Assembly (NCBI GenBank): GCA_020445255.1
Contig: JAGRGY010000019.1
Location: forward strand, 62,001-126,000
Origin: Gammaproteobacteria bacterium
GTDB lineage: Bacteria > Pseudomonadota > Gammaproteobacteria > Chromatiales > Chromatiaceae
DNA: 64,000 bases
Direction: 5' to 3'
Numbering within the stretch: the stretch's first letter is position 1; each line of letters opens with the position of its first letter. Below the pieces are notes generated by a model. It had not been told where the DNA came from. It was given only the letters and a program-made list of their open reading frames with translations, and did no database searches. The position numbers and the translations under genes are program-made. Shown piece after piece: positions 34,745 to 43,392 of the stretch.

Positions 34745-36331
34745 ATGACCTTTTTGCTCCACCACCTGATCTCGGCGTCGGCATCGCGCACCGCCGACGC
34801 GCCGGCCCTGTTGTTCAAACAGGATGTGCTGACGTACGCCGCGCTTGCGTCGCAGGTGGCCGCGGTGGCATCCGGCCTGCGTGGGCTCGGTGTGATCCGC
34901 GACGAGCGTGTCGCAGTATACCTGCCCAAACAGTTCGAGACCGTGACATCCATGTTCGGTTCGATGGCGGCCGGTGGCGTGTTCGTTCCGGTCAACCCGA
35001 TCCTCAAGCCGGAGCAGGTCGGGCACATCCTTCGCGATTGTGCGACCCGGATCCTGATCACCAGCGCCGACCGCGCGGCGCTGCTCGAGGACACGCTGAA
35101 GGAATGCCCCGATCTCGTCCACCTGATCGTCACCGGCAGCGGGGATCTGCCATCGCTCGACGGCAAGATGGTTCTGGGATGGGAACAGATGCTCGGCGAG
35201 CCGTCCATGCCGCCGCAGGCGCGGATCGACGCCGATATGGCGGCGATTCTCTACACGTCCGGCAGCACGGGTCGACCTAAGGGTGTCGTGTTGTCTCACC
35301 GCAACATGCTTGCCGGCGCACACAGCGTCGCCGAATACCTGCAGAACAACGCCAGCGATCGTCTGCTCGCCGTGCTGCCGTTCAGTTTCGACTATGGTCT
35401 GAGCCAGTTGACGACGGCCTTCTCGGTCGGTGCGTCGGTGGTTTTGATGGACTATCTGCTGCCGCGTGACGTGATCAGGGCCGTGGCCAAATACCAGGTC
35501 ACGGGCCTCGCCGCCGTTCCGCCGCTGTGGAATCAGCTGGCGACGCTGCCCTGGCCGGACGAGGCCGTGGCCTGCCTGCGCTATATCACCAATTCCGGTG
35601 GCGCGATGCCGATCGCGACCACGTCGGCATTACGCGCATCGCTGCCCAACACACTCGTCTACCTGATGTACGGGCTGACCGAGGCCTTCCGTTCCACCTA
35701 CCTGCCGCCCGACCAGGTCGACATTCGACCCGAGTCGATGGGCAAGGCAATACCGAATGCCGAGATCATGATCGTGCGGGAAGACGGCAGTGAATGCGGC
35801 GTCGACGAGCCCGGCGAGCTCGTGCATCGCGGCGCGCTGGTTTCGCTCGGTTATTGGGGTGACCGCGAGAAGACCGACATCCGCTTCAAGCCCGCACCCG
35901 CTCAGCCGGCCGGTATTCCGAATCCGGAGCTCGCGGTCTGGTCCGGTGACCGTGTGAAGCGTGACGCCGAAGGCTTCCTGTATTTCATCGGCCGCAACGA
36001 CGAGATGATCAAGACGTCCGGCTACCGCGTCAGCCCGGGCGAGATCGAGGAGGTCGTGTTCCAGATCGACGGGGTCGAGCAGGCGGTTGCGTTCGGCGCC
36101 CCACACCCGCAGATCGGCTACGGCATCGTGCTGATCGTGCAGACCGCGTCGGCGACGATCGACGTCGAGTCGATTCTTGCCCACAGCCGGCTCCACCTGC
36201 CGTTGTTCATGATTCCCGGCCATGTCCATGTCGCCGCTGAATTGCCGCGCAACCCGAACGGCAAGATCGACCGCAAGGCGTTGTCCATCCAGTTTGCCGA
36301 GGTCTTTACCAGCACGGAACCGAACGCATGA
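34745..36331 (+). CDS. Acyl-CoA ligase (AMP-forming), exosortase A system-associated type
   Basis: 528 residues. Adenylate-forming enzyme with the P-loop YTSGSTGRPKGVVLSH near residue 175, core A5-like motif YGLTEAFRSTYLPP, and C-terminal hinge GRNDEMIKTSGYRVSPGEI. Sequence and context match the ligase family named with exosortase A (XrtA) loci (TIGR03098-type). It overlaps the decarboxylase by 4 bases. It may activate a carboxylic acid for loading onto the ACP encoded in the same locus (inference). Confidence 0.85.
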   Translation: MTFLLHHLISASASRTADAPALLFKQDVLTYAALASQVAAVASGLRGLGVIRDERVAVYLPKQFETVTSMFGSMAAGGVFVPVNPILKPEQVGHILRDCATRILITSADRAALLEDTLKECPDLVHLIVTGSGDLPSLDGKMVLGWEQMLGEPSMPPQARIDADMAAILYTSGSTGRPKGVVLSHRNMLAGAHSVAEYLQNNASDRLLAVLPFSFDYGLSQLTTAFSVGASVVLMDYLLPRDVIRAVAKYQVTGLAAVPPLWNQLATLPWPDEAVACLRYITNSGGAMPIATTSALRASLPNTLVYLMYGLTEAFRSTYLPPDQVDIRPESMGKAIPNAEIMIVREDGSECGVDEPGELVHRGALVSLGYWGDREKTDIRFKPAPAQPAGIPNPELAVWSGDRVKRDAEGFLYFIGRNDEMIKTSGYRVSPGEIEEVVFQIDGVEQAVAFGAPHPQIGYGIVLIVQTASATIDVESILAHSRLHLPLFMIPGHVHVAAELPRNPNGKIDRKALSIQFAEVFTSTEPNA

Positions 36332-37560
36332 GTGACAAACCCGTTCACGCCCCACTGGCGCAGTTTCCCGTTGTCGGCGATGCGCTGACGATCGGCGGCC
36401 TGTCGGTCGAGCGACTCGCGGCGCAGGTCGGCCAGACGCCGTTCTACGCCTACGACCGCGATGCAATGAGCCGACGCGTGCGCGATCTGCGTGAGACCCT
36501 TCCCGACGGCCTATCGATCCACTACGCGATGAAGGCGAATCCGATGCCCGCCGTGGTCGATCACATGGCTGGCCTGGTCGATGGCCTGGACGTCGCCTCG
36601 CTGGGCGAGCTGCGTGTCGCGCTCGACAGCGGCATGCCGGCCGCGGAGATCAGCTTCGCTGGCCCGGGCAAGGGCGACGTGGAGCTGCGCGGTGCGATCG
36701 CCGCCGGTATCACGTTGAACCTCGAATCCGCCGGCGAGTTTGAGCGCGCGCTGCGTGCTGGGGACGGATTGGGCATTGCGCCGCGTGTCGCGGTGCGCGT
36801 CAACCCGGATTTCGAACTCAAATCCTCGGGCATGAAGATGAGCGGCGGCCCGAAGCCGTTCGGCGTCGATGCCGAGCAGGTGCCGCAGCTGCTGCACCGG
36901 ATCGGTCAAAGCGGGGCGCATTTCCGTGGCTTCCACATCTTCAGCGGTTCACAGAACCTGCGGCCGGAGAGCCTGATCGAGGCGCAGGACGCCACCTTCG
37001 AACTCGCCTACCGGCTGAGCGACGATGCACCGGGTGCGCTCGAGATGCTGAACATCGGCGGCGGCTTCGGCATCCCGTATTTTCCCGGTGAGCAGCGCCT
37101 CGATCTCTCTGCGGTCAGCGCGAATCTGGGCGTCCGTCTCGGCGAGTGCCATGCACGACTGGGCGAAGTCGAGGTCATGATCGAACTCGGACGCTACCTG
37201 GTCGCTGAGGCCGGCATCTATGTATGCCGTGTCGTCGACCGCAAGGAATCGCGCGGACTCACCTATCTGGTGACCGACGGTGGCCTGCACCACCACCTCG
37301 CGGCATCCGGCAATTTCGGCCAGGTGATACGCAAGAACTACCCGGTCGTGACCGCACGCCATGTGCACGAAGGTCCACGTGAGGTCGTCAGCGTCGTCGG
37401 GCCGCTTTGCACGCCGCTCGACATCCTGGGTGATCGCATGGAGCTTGGGTGTGCCGATGTGGGTGATCTGATCGTCGTACTGCAGTCGGGGGCGTACGGT
37501 TACACCGCGAGCCCGCATCTGTTCCTCGGTCACCCTGCTCCGCTACAGGTGCTCGTCTGA
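36328..37560 (+). CDS. PLP-dependent decarboxylase, exosortase A system-associated type
   Basis: 410 residues of the fold-III alanine racemase/DAP-decarboxylase family. The PLP lysine is Lys69 in HYAMKANPMPAV, and the phosphate-binding glycine loop reads NIGGGFGIPYF. The C-terminal metal/substrate-region motif GPLCTPLD is the usual CxxxD segment. It matches the decarboxylase family named with exosortase A systems (TIGR03099-type). The amino-acid substrate is unknown. Coupled to the acyl ligase by a 4-base overlap. Confidence 0.85.
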   Translation: MSDKPVHAPLAQFPVVGDALTIGGLSVERLAAQVGQTPFYAYDRDAMSRRVRDLRETLPDGLSIHYAMKANPMPAVVDHMAGLVDGLDVASLGELRVALDSGMPAAEISFAGPGKGDVELRGAIAAGITLNLESAGEFERALRAGDGLGIAPRVAVRVNPDFELKSSGMKMSGGPKPFGVDAEQVPQLLHRIGQSGAHFRGFHIFSGSQNLRPESLIEAQDATFELAYRLSDDAPGALEMLNIGGGFGIPYFPGEQRLDLSAVSANLGVRLGECHARLGEVEVMIELGRYLVAEAGIYVCRVVDRKESRGLTYLVTDGGLHHHLAASGNFGQVIRKNYPVVTARHVHEGPREVVSVVGPLCTPLDILGDRMELGCADVGDLIVVLQSGAYGYTASPHLFLGHPAPLQVLV

Positions 37561-37567
37561 GCCGCGG

Positions 37568-38428
37568 TCAGCTTCCACGCGCCAGGCGGAGCAGCCAGTC
37601 GCGCGTCCAGCCGGCGACCTGGTCGCGCCAGACAGCCCGGGAGAAGGTGTGATCGGCCGCGTCGAGGCGGTGCAAAGTGACGCGGGTCGATTCCATCCAG
37701 CGTTGCCATTCGTCCACGTCCGCGACGCGATCGAGATACTCTTTCGCCGTGAGATCGTTGCCGCTCAACAGCAGTAGAACCGGACCGTCGAAACCCACCT
37801 GGGCCTCGCGCAACCGGACCGGCAATGGCCGCGAATCCTCGGCGGCACACGCCCCCGACCCACCGCTCCGACTGCGCTTGAATTTGGTCAGAAAATCGCG
37901 CAGCGAGCCAACCGCATCGAACCGCAGGCTCATCACCTTGCGCCAGAAGTCGCGGCTCAAGACGCGTTCGAGATAGTAATGTCTGATGTAGGCCTGGGCC
38001 TCGCCCTCGGCGGTGCGCGCCCAGGGGTTGGCTGCGACTTGCCCGATCACCCGTGGATCGCCTGGCGCGTAGAAGGCATTCGCACTGGCGGCGTCGCACA
38101 GGCCCCAGAGTGCGAAGCGCTTCAGCCCGACGACTTCGGCGGCCATGCAGTCGATAGCCGCCCTGATATCGTCACCGATGGCTTCGAAGTCACGCGGCTC
38201 GCCGCCACTGTCACCCATGCCGCGGTAATCGAAGCGCAGCACCGGAATGCCGGCCGCAGCCAGTGTGCGTGCCAACAGCACGAATTGACGATGACTGCCG
38301 ACGCGGTACTGCGGGCCGCCGACGACCAACAGCATGCCGATTTCCGCGGCAGGCGATTCGGCCGGATGCAGGATGCCGAAAAGGCGCTCGCCCGCGCAGT
38401 CGAACGACACCGGTTTTTCCCGGCCCAT
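37568..38428 (-). CDS. Alpha/beta hydrolase 1, exosortase A system-associated type
   Basis: 286 residues. Alpha/beta hydrolase fold; FDYRGMGDSGG resembles the oxyanion-hole strand region, and LWGLCDAASA is the nucleophile-elbow position, reading G-L-C-D-A with cysteine in place of the usual serine. Matches hydrolase 1 of exosortase A accessory sets (TIGR03100-type). It starts 3 bases after hydrolase 2 and converges with the decarboxylase, 7 bases apart. Confidence 0.8.
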   Translation of the reverse strand: MGREKPVSFDCAGERLFGILHPAESPAAEIGMLLVVGGPQYRVGSHRQFVLLARTLAAAGIPVLRFDYRGMGDSGGEPRDFEAIGDDIRAAIDCMAAEVVGLKRFALWGLCDAASANAFYAPGDPRVIGQVAANPWARTAEGEAQAYIRHYYLERVLSRDFWRKVMSLRFDAVGSLRDFLTKFKRSRSGGSGACAAEDSRPLPVRLREAQVGFDGPVLLLLSGNDLTAKEYLDRVADVDEWQRWMESTRVTLHRLDAADHTFSRAVWRDQVAGWTRDWLLRLARGS

Positions 38429-38431
38429 CTC

Positions 38432-39232
38432 TTAGAGCCCCGGCATGTTGCAGACGCGATCGACCAGATCCTGGCAGTACGCAATCTCCTGGGTTGCCCA
38501 GAAGCTGTCGCAGACCAGCGTGTCAGTCGTGACCTCCACACCCGCTGCCTGCCATGCCTCGACGACGCGTTGGCTCGTCGGCATCAGTGCACGTCCTTGT
38601 TCCGCGACCAGCTCGATCCAGTTGACCCGGCGCGCGGTGGCGCAGTCCGGCGTCCCCAGGTTCAGTGACTCGATGCCGCCGGCCAGCGCCGCCGAGATCG
38701 CGTAACCGGCGATTTCGAGTGTCTCTCCAGCGCCCAGGCGCTGACGCAACTCGGCCGCCGTTTCCTGTTGTCCGCCACCCAGCAGACCGCCAGCGAGGCG
38801 CAGGCGCAACAGCTGGTTGAGAAGTTGTCGGCCGTCGGCAACCGGGTGGATCAGGGTCAGCGAATCCACCGGGTGCCTGGCGGCCGCATCTACCGCCAAC
38901 AATGCCCCCGCACGTAAGGCGATCAGATGCAGCCTCGGCCCGGTCGGCAGGCTGGCGACGGCGGCATCGATGTCCGCGCGCCACGTGTTCAGATCGGCAT
39001 CGGCGAAATCGCCCTCACTGTCGCCGGTGCCATAGAGATCGGGGAGCACGACATCGAACGAATGCGCGTCGAGGTGACGCACGAGTGCCGACAGTACATG
39101 CCGGGACTTGTTCAGTTCCTCACCGAACGGCGGCAGTACCACGGCGCGGCCGCGTGCGAGTCCCTGCGCCTGCCGCGCCTGCAGGCAGAAGATCCGACCC
39201 AGGCGGCTGTCGAGAAATTCGGCCGCGATCAC
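38432..39232 (-). CDS. Alpha/beta hydrolase 2, exosortase A system-associated type
   Basis: 266 residues from GTG at 39232. Alpha/beta hydrolase fold: VVLPPFGEELNKSRH near the N-terminus, DLYGTGDSEG, and LIALRAGALLAVD at the nucleophile elbow, where the usual G-x-S-x-G serine is replaced by Arg-Ala-Gly. Matches hydrolase 2 of exosortase A sets (TIGR03101-type). Seven bases separate it from the ACP gene upstream. The longer in-frame form to 39355 overlaps the ACP and is rejected. Confidence 0.78.
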   Translation of the reverse strand: MIAAEFLDSRLGRIFCLQARQAQGLARGRAVVLPPFGEELNKSRHVLSALVRHLDAHSFDVVLPDLYGTGDSEGDFADADLNTWRADIDAAVASLPTGPRLHLIALRAGALLAVDAAARHPVDSLTLIHPVADGRQLLNQLLRLRLAGGLLGGGQQETAAELRQRLGAGETLEIAGYAISAALAGGIESLNLGTPDCATARRVNWIELVAEQGRALMPTSQRVVEAWQAAGVEVTTDTLVCDSFWATQEIAYCQDLVDRVCNMPGL

Positions 39233-39239
39233 GTGAGAT

Positions 39240-39485
39240 TCAGAGCTTGCTTTGAACGAACGCGGTGAGGTTGCCGAGGGTCTCGAATGTTTCGCCGGTG
39301 ATGTCGTCGTCCTCGACGAAGATGCCGAGCTGGTCCTCGAGTGCGGTAATGACACTCACGACGGCCATCGAGTCGAATTCCGGGATGTTGCCGAGCAATG
39401 CCGTGTCAGGCTGCAGATTCGCCGTACGATCTCCCAACTGCAGCACGTCGCCAACCACCTGCCTGACCTGTTCAAACGTCGCCAT
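39240..39485 (-). CDS. Dedicated acyl carrier protein
   Basis: 81 residues, acidic four-helix carrier protein. The phosphopantetheine attachment site is Ser39 in EFDSMAV, a D-S-M variant of the usual D-S-L. It heads the ACP-hydrolase 2-hydrolase 1 operon and is driven by an extended -10 promoter. As it is away from fatty acid synthesis genes and beside an acyl ligase, it probably serves this locus. An Sfp-type transferase at 31438-32079 could activate it. Confidence 0.88.
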   Translation of the reverse strand: MATFEQVRQVVGDVLQLGDRTANLQPDTALLGNIPEFDSMAVVSVITALEDQLGIFVEDDDITGETFETLGNLTAFVQSKL

Positions 39486-39526
39486 GTCGCACTGAGTTCC
39501 TTGCCTCGGTAAATCAAAGACCAAAA

Positions 39527-39535
39527 AGTATACCA
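39527..39535 (-). promoter_or_regulatory. Extended -10 promoter of the ACP operon
   Basis: TGGTATACT on the minus strand, about 40 bases upstream of the ACP start, in the 216-base divergent region between ACP and the amidotransferase. No good -35 is visible, which is typical of extended -10 promoters. The same 9-mer occurs at the toxin-antitoxin promoter. Confidence 0.55.
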
Positions 39536-39701
39536 AAGGCGCGCGTGCGGGGGCTCCCCGGCCGCTCGGCTGGCCGGCTTTGGGAACCGGTATCGGCTGA
39601 GGCATAATCGCCGGCCCGTGGCCGGCGCCAAAGTCATCGCCGTATCGGCCGCCATGCTGGCAGAGGCGACGTCCCGGTCCCGACACAGCGAGGAGTGAAG
39701 T

Positions 39702-41531
39702 TTGGTTATTCCCGGTATCAGCGGTCGCATTTCGGCTCAGGGCGTGTTGTCGACGGCCACTCCTCCAGACCAGGCCGTCGCCGCTGACATGCGCGCTGGC
39801 GATACGCGGCATCTGGTCGCCGAAGGGCTGTCAGCGATGGCCGTGCGCGGCTGGTGCGCGAGCGCCGACGGTGTACATTGCGCGATCGCAGGCAATGTCG
39901 ACTGGCTCGCGGTCGAACTCGCCGACTCGCAACTCAGGCACGATCCCGCCGTGGCAGTCCTGCAGGCCTATCGTCAGCATGGAACCGGACTCTTGTCGGT
40001 CATCGGCGGACGATTCGCTGTCTGTGTCTGGGATACACGCAATCGCACCGGGCTTGTTGCCGTCGATCACTTCGGCCAGGTACCGGTTTACTGGGGATAC
40101 TCCGACGACGGCGAACTGCTGTTTGCGCCGCTGGCGACGTCGATCGACGTGCTGGCCGGCCGCCCACACTCGGTGTCGCCGCAGGCCGTCTTCAACTATC
40201 TGTACTTCCACATGGTGCCCTCGCCAGCGACCGTCTTCGAAGGCACCAACAAACTGATGGCTGCGCATGCCCTGTTCTGCGAAAGCGGCAGGTGGGAGGT
40301 ACGGCGATACTGGGAGCCGGAATTCCGCGAGACCGCCGATCGCCCCATGCGCGAAATGGGCGAAGAATTGATGGGCCTGCTGGGAAGTTCGGTAGCGCGT
40401 CTCGACAACGGCGAAGATACCGGCGCGTTCCTGAGTGGCGGACTCGACAGTTCCACCGTCGCTGGTTTGCTGGCCCGGCACCGGCCCGACCCGAACACCT
40501 ATTCGATCGGTTTCGATGCGGACGGGTACGACGAGATTGCGTTTGCGCGGATCGCCAGCGAGCGTTTTCGCACGCGCTTCAATACCTATTACGTCACACC
40601 CGACGACGTGCTCAGCGAGCTGCCGCGGATCGCGGCCGCTTACGACGAACCGTTCGGCAACTCATCGGCGCTACCGGCCTACTTCTGTGCCCGCTTCGCC
40701 GCTGCCGACGGTCGCAGGCGGTTGCTCGCCGGCGATGGTGGCGACGAACTGTTTGCCGGCAACGAGCGCTACGCGAAGCAGCGCGTGTTCGAGCATTACC
40801 CGGCGCTGCCCGCCTGGCTGCGCCGAACGGTGATCGAGCCGGTACTCGGTCGAATGCCGGACAATGCCACACTCGTACGCAAGGCCCTCAGTTATGTTCA
40901 ACAGGCAAACATCCCGCTACCGGACCGCCTGCAGACCTACAATTTCCTCAACCGACTCGGTGCGGAACAGATTGTCACAGATGACCTGCGGCAGGCGATC
41001 GACAGCGAGCTGCCACTGCGGCTGGATCGCGAGATCTACCACCAGCCGCGCAATGCGAGCAGTCTGAACCGGATGCTCTACCTGGACTGGCACCACACGC
41101 TCGCCGACAACGACCTGCGCAAGGTGAACCGGATGTGCGACCTGGCGGGCATTCAGGTGGAGTACCCGATGCTCGACGATAGACTCGTGGAGTTCTCGAC
41201 CCGGGTTTCGTCGACCAACAAAATGCGCGGCAACAAGCTGCGTGCGTTCTACAAGCGCGCGGTCACCGGATTCCTGCCCGACGAAATCATCAACAAGCCC
41301 AAGCACGGCTTCGGACTGCCGTTCGGTGTTTGGATGACGAATCACCCCGGACTGCAGCAGCTGGTGGCCGACAATCTGGCGCGCATGAAGCGGCGGAATT
41401 ACGTGCGGCCGGAGTTCATCGATGAGATTTCACGCCTGCACCGCGAACAGCACGCTGGCTACTACGGCGAATTCATATGGGTGCTGATGATGCTCGAGTT
41501 GTGGCTGACACACCGCGGCATCGAGCCATAG
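39702..41531 (+). CDS. Asparagine synthetase-like amidotransferase lacking the N-terminal cysteine
   Basis: 609 residues. A C-terminal ATP-pyrophosphatase domain carries the PPi loop FLSGGLDSS (about 244-252), and later GDGGDELFAGN is kept. The N-terminal glutaminase-like domain keeps the fold (GRFAVCVWD, DHFGQVPVYWG) but not the catalytic Cys2. The start region reads V-I-P-G-I-S-G where normal enzymes begin C-G-I-x-G. The TTG start at 39702 has AGGAG 6 bases upstream, and an in-frame TGA lies 2 codons before it, so no extension can add a Cys. It likely uses ammonia or another nucleophile, as in beta-lactam synthetase-type homologs. Part of the exosortase-A-type set. Confidence 0.85.
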   Translation: MVIPGISGRISAQGVLSTATPPDQAVAADMRAGDTRHLVAEGLSAMAVRGWCASADGVHCAIAGNVDWLAVELADSQLRHDPAVAVLQAYRQHGTGLLSVIGGRFAVCVWDTRNRTGLVAVDHFGQVPVYWGYSDDGELLFAPLATSIDVLAGRPHSVSPQAVFNYLYFHMVPSPATVFEGTNKLMAAHALFCESGRWEVRRYWEPEFRETADRPMREMGEELMGLLGSSVARLDNGEDTGAFLSGGLDSSTVAGLLARHRPDPNTYSIGFDADGYDEIAFARIASERFRTRFNTYYVTPDDVLSELPRIAAAYDEPFGNSSALPAYFCARFAAADGRRRLLAGDGGDELFAGNERYAKQRVFEHYPALPAWLRRTVIEPVLGRMPDNATLVRKALSYVQQANIPLPDRLQTYNFLNRLGAEQIVTDDLRQAIDSELPLRLDREIYHQPRNASSLNRMLYLDWHHTLADNDLRKVNRMCDLAGIQVEYPMLDDRLVEFSTRVSSTNKMRGNKLRAFYKRAVTGFLPDEIINKPKHGFGLPFGVWMTNHPGLQQLVADNLARMKRRNYVRPEFIDEISRLHREQHAGYYGEFIWVLMMLELWLTHRGIEP

Positions 41532-41564
41532 CCCATCGCGCTCCGCGCAATGCCAGCCGCAGGT

Positions 41565-42503
41565 TCACAGCAGGCCAAAGTGGCAGCGCGCGAGATCGAC
41601 GCAGAAGCGGTCCAGATCGGCATGCCAGGGTGTGAATCGGGGAATCCGGAATACGTCGCTGGCGGATGTCAGGCGCCCCCAGTTGGTCGCAACAGCCGCG
41701 CGGAAGCCGACGTCACGGACCATCTCGGCGTGTTCGTTCAGGTAATCGGCGCCATGTTTGCCGTTCGGATACGCGAACAAGTCCAGCTCGATCTGCAGTT
41801 TTTCCTCGAGCGCGTGCTTGCCGCCCTCAATTTCGTCGCGTGCCTCCCCGGGCGCCAATGCGGCCAGGATCGGATGCGAAACCGTGTGTCCGCCGATCGT
41901 GATGCCCGGTGTCGACGCCATGCGGCGCAGCTGTTCCGTCGTCATCATCAGGTCGTCGGGCAGCCGGTCGGCCAACGCGGCGAAACCGTCGACGCGTCGC
42001 TGGCGCTGGTCCGGTGACAGGTGCTTCCATGCCGTGATCAACCGCGATGCGGCGGCGCGCCGGGATTCCCAGTCGTCGAGCGTTACCGGCCCGTTTTCCG
42101 GGTCACCGGTCTCGTGACGACCGGGCGGCAGGCGGCGGCAGGTCTCGATGATCGAGTCGTTCCACATGCGGCCGCCGTCGAGAAACCCGCTTGCGACGAA
42201 GAACGTGGCGGGTGCGCCGTGCTGTTTCAGTATCGGTAGGGCCACCTCGAAATTGTCGGCGTACCCATCGTCGAAGGTGATACTCAGCGTTCGCCCGTTC
42301 AGTAGACCTTCCTGCGCCCGCCTCACCGCTTCGGCGACCCCGATCAGATCAAAGCGCCGCTTGAGCATAGCGATGAGTGACTCGAACCACGCGGCTGTGG
42401 GTTCCGACGGGCTCATCGGATCAGGTTCGCGCACGACGCGATGGAAGATCAGCGTCTGATGCGACGGACGTCGCATGGTCCAGGCTGCGAGCGTACCTAG
42501 CAA
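41565..42503 (-). CDS. Polysaccharide deacetylase family protein (NodB-like)
   Basis: 312 residues. Carbohydrate esterase family 4 motifs: the metal and catalytic Asp in SITFDDGYADNF, the histidine pair in GGHTVSHPIL, and a later R-x-P-R motif region (RIPRFTPW). N-deacetylates a surface sugar polymer, inferred from family and from the neighbouring exosortase-type set. Start TTG 42503 (AGAGG 6 bases upstream) or ATG 42476. It converges with the amidotransferase gene. Confidence 0.85.
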   Translation of the reverse strand: MLGTLAAWTMRRPSHQTLIFHRVVREPDPMSPSEPTAAWFESLIAMLKRRFDLIGVAEAVRRAQEGLLNGRTLSITFDDGYADNFEVALPILKQHGAPATFFVASGFLDGGRMWNDSIIETCRRLPPGRHETGDPENGPVTLDDWESRRAAASRLITAWKHLSPDQRQRRVDGFAALADRLPDDLMMTTEQLRRMASTPGITIGGHTVSHPILAALAPGEARDEIEGGKHALEEKLQIELDLFAYPNGKHGADYLNEHAEMVRDVGFRAAVATNWGRLTSASDVFRIPRFTPWHADLDRFCVDLARCHFGLL

Positions 42504-42605
42504 GATGACCTCTGCGATTCAATGGATCCTGAGTCGACAAATACCCAGACGATCCCGCGTATCTCTTCGTGCGGATCCCGATGCATCGAATCGCCGTCGC
42601 GCACG

Positions 42606-43316
42606 CTAGCTGATTTCCTTCCTGATGTCGTCCAGGCTGGTATGCCGGACGTCCTTGCCCTTCACGAAATAGATGATGTATTCCGAGATGTTGCAGCAGC
42701 GGTCACCGATTCGTTCGAGGGCGCGCGCCGCCCAGATCAGGTCGAGGACACTGGGGATCGCGCGTGGATCCTCCATCATGTAGGTCATGCTCTGCCGCAT
42801 CACGCTCTCGTATTCGCGATCGATGTTGACGTCCTCGTGCGCGACCTGCACCGCCGCCTGTACATCCATGCGGGCAAAAGCATCGAGGACACTGTGCAAC
42901 ATCTGCTGTACCTGGTTCCCCAGGTGGACAATCTGTCCGTAGAGGTTGCGCCCGTGCTCACCGGAAGCCGCGCGGATCGCCATGCTCGCAACGCGCTTGG
43001 CTTCGTCGCCAATTCGCTCGAGGTCAGCAGTCGTCTTGATCACTGCGAGCACCAGGCGCAGATCGCTCGCGGTGGGCTGGCGAAGCGCCAGGATCTTGGT
43101 GCAACGCTCGTCGATCTCGACGTCGAAGGCATTTACCTTGTGGTCGTTGGCAACCACCGTTTCCGCACCGGCGGACACCCCGGTACCCAATGCCTCGATC
43201 GCCAGCTCGAGATGCTGTTCGACGGTTCCCCCCATCGCCAGCACGCGTGATCGGAGCTCTTCGAGTTCGCTGTTGAACTGCTGTGAGTAGTGATGCTTGA
43301 GGTCGGAGGTATCCAT
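42606..43316 (-). CDS. phoU: Phosphate regulon protein PhoU
   Basis: 236 residues with two PhoU repeats of three helices, each with the E-R-I-G-D metal-binding motif (ADLERIGDEAKRVA and ALERIGDRCCNISEYI). Negatively regulates PhoR through the Pst transporter. No pst genes are near; it sits just downstream of phoBR on the same strand. Confidence 0.95.
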   Translation of the reverse strand: MDTSDLKHHYSQQFNSELEELRSRVLAMGGTVEQHLELAIEALGTGVSAGAETVVANDHKVNAFDVEIDERCTKILALRQPTASDLRLVLAVIKTTADLERIGDEAKRVASMAIRAASGEHGRNLYGQIVHLGNQVQQMLHSVLDAFARMDVQAAVQVAHEDVNIDREYESVMRQSMTYMMEDPRAIPSVLDLIWAARALERIGDRCCNISEYIIYFVKGKDVRHTSLDDIRKEIS

Positions 43317-43392
43317 CGTTGCGCTTCCCGGTTCGCGGTGGGTTCAGCGGCCACTGCGGCAAGGTTTGAATAGTGCCAACTTGTTAATTCTA

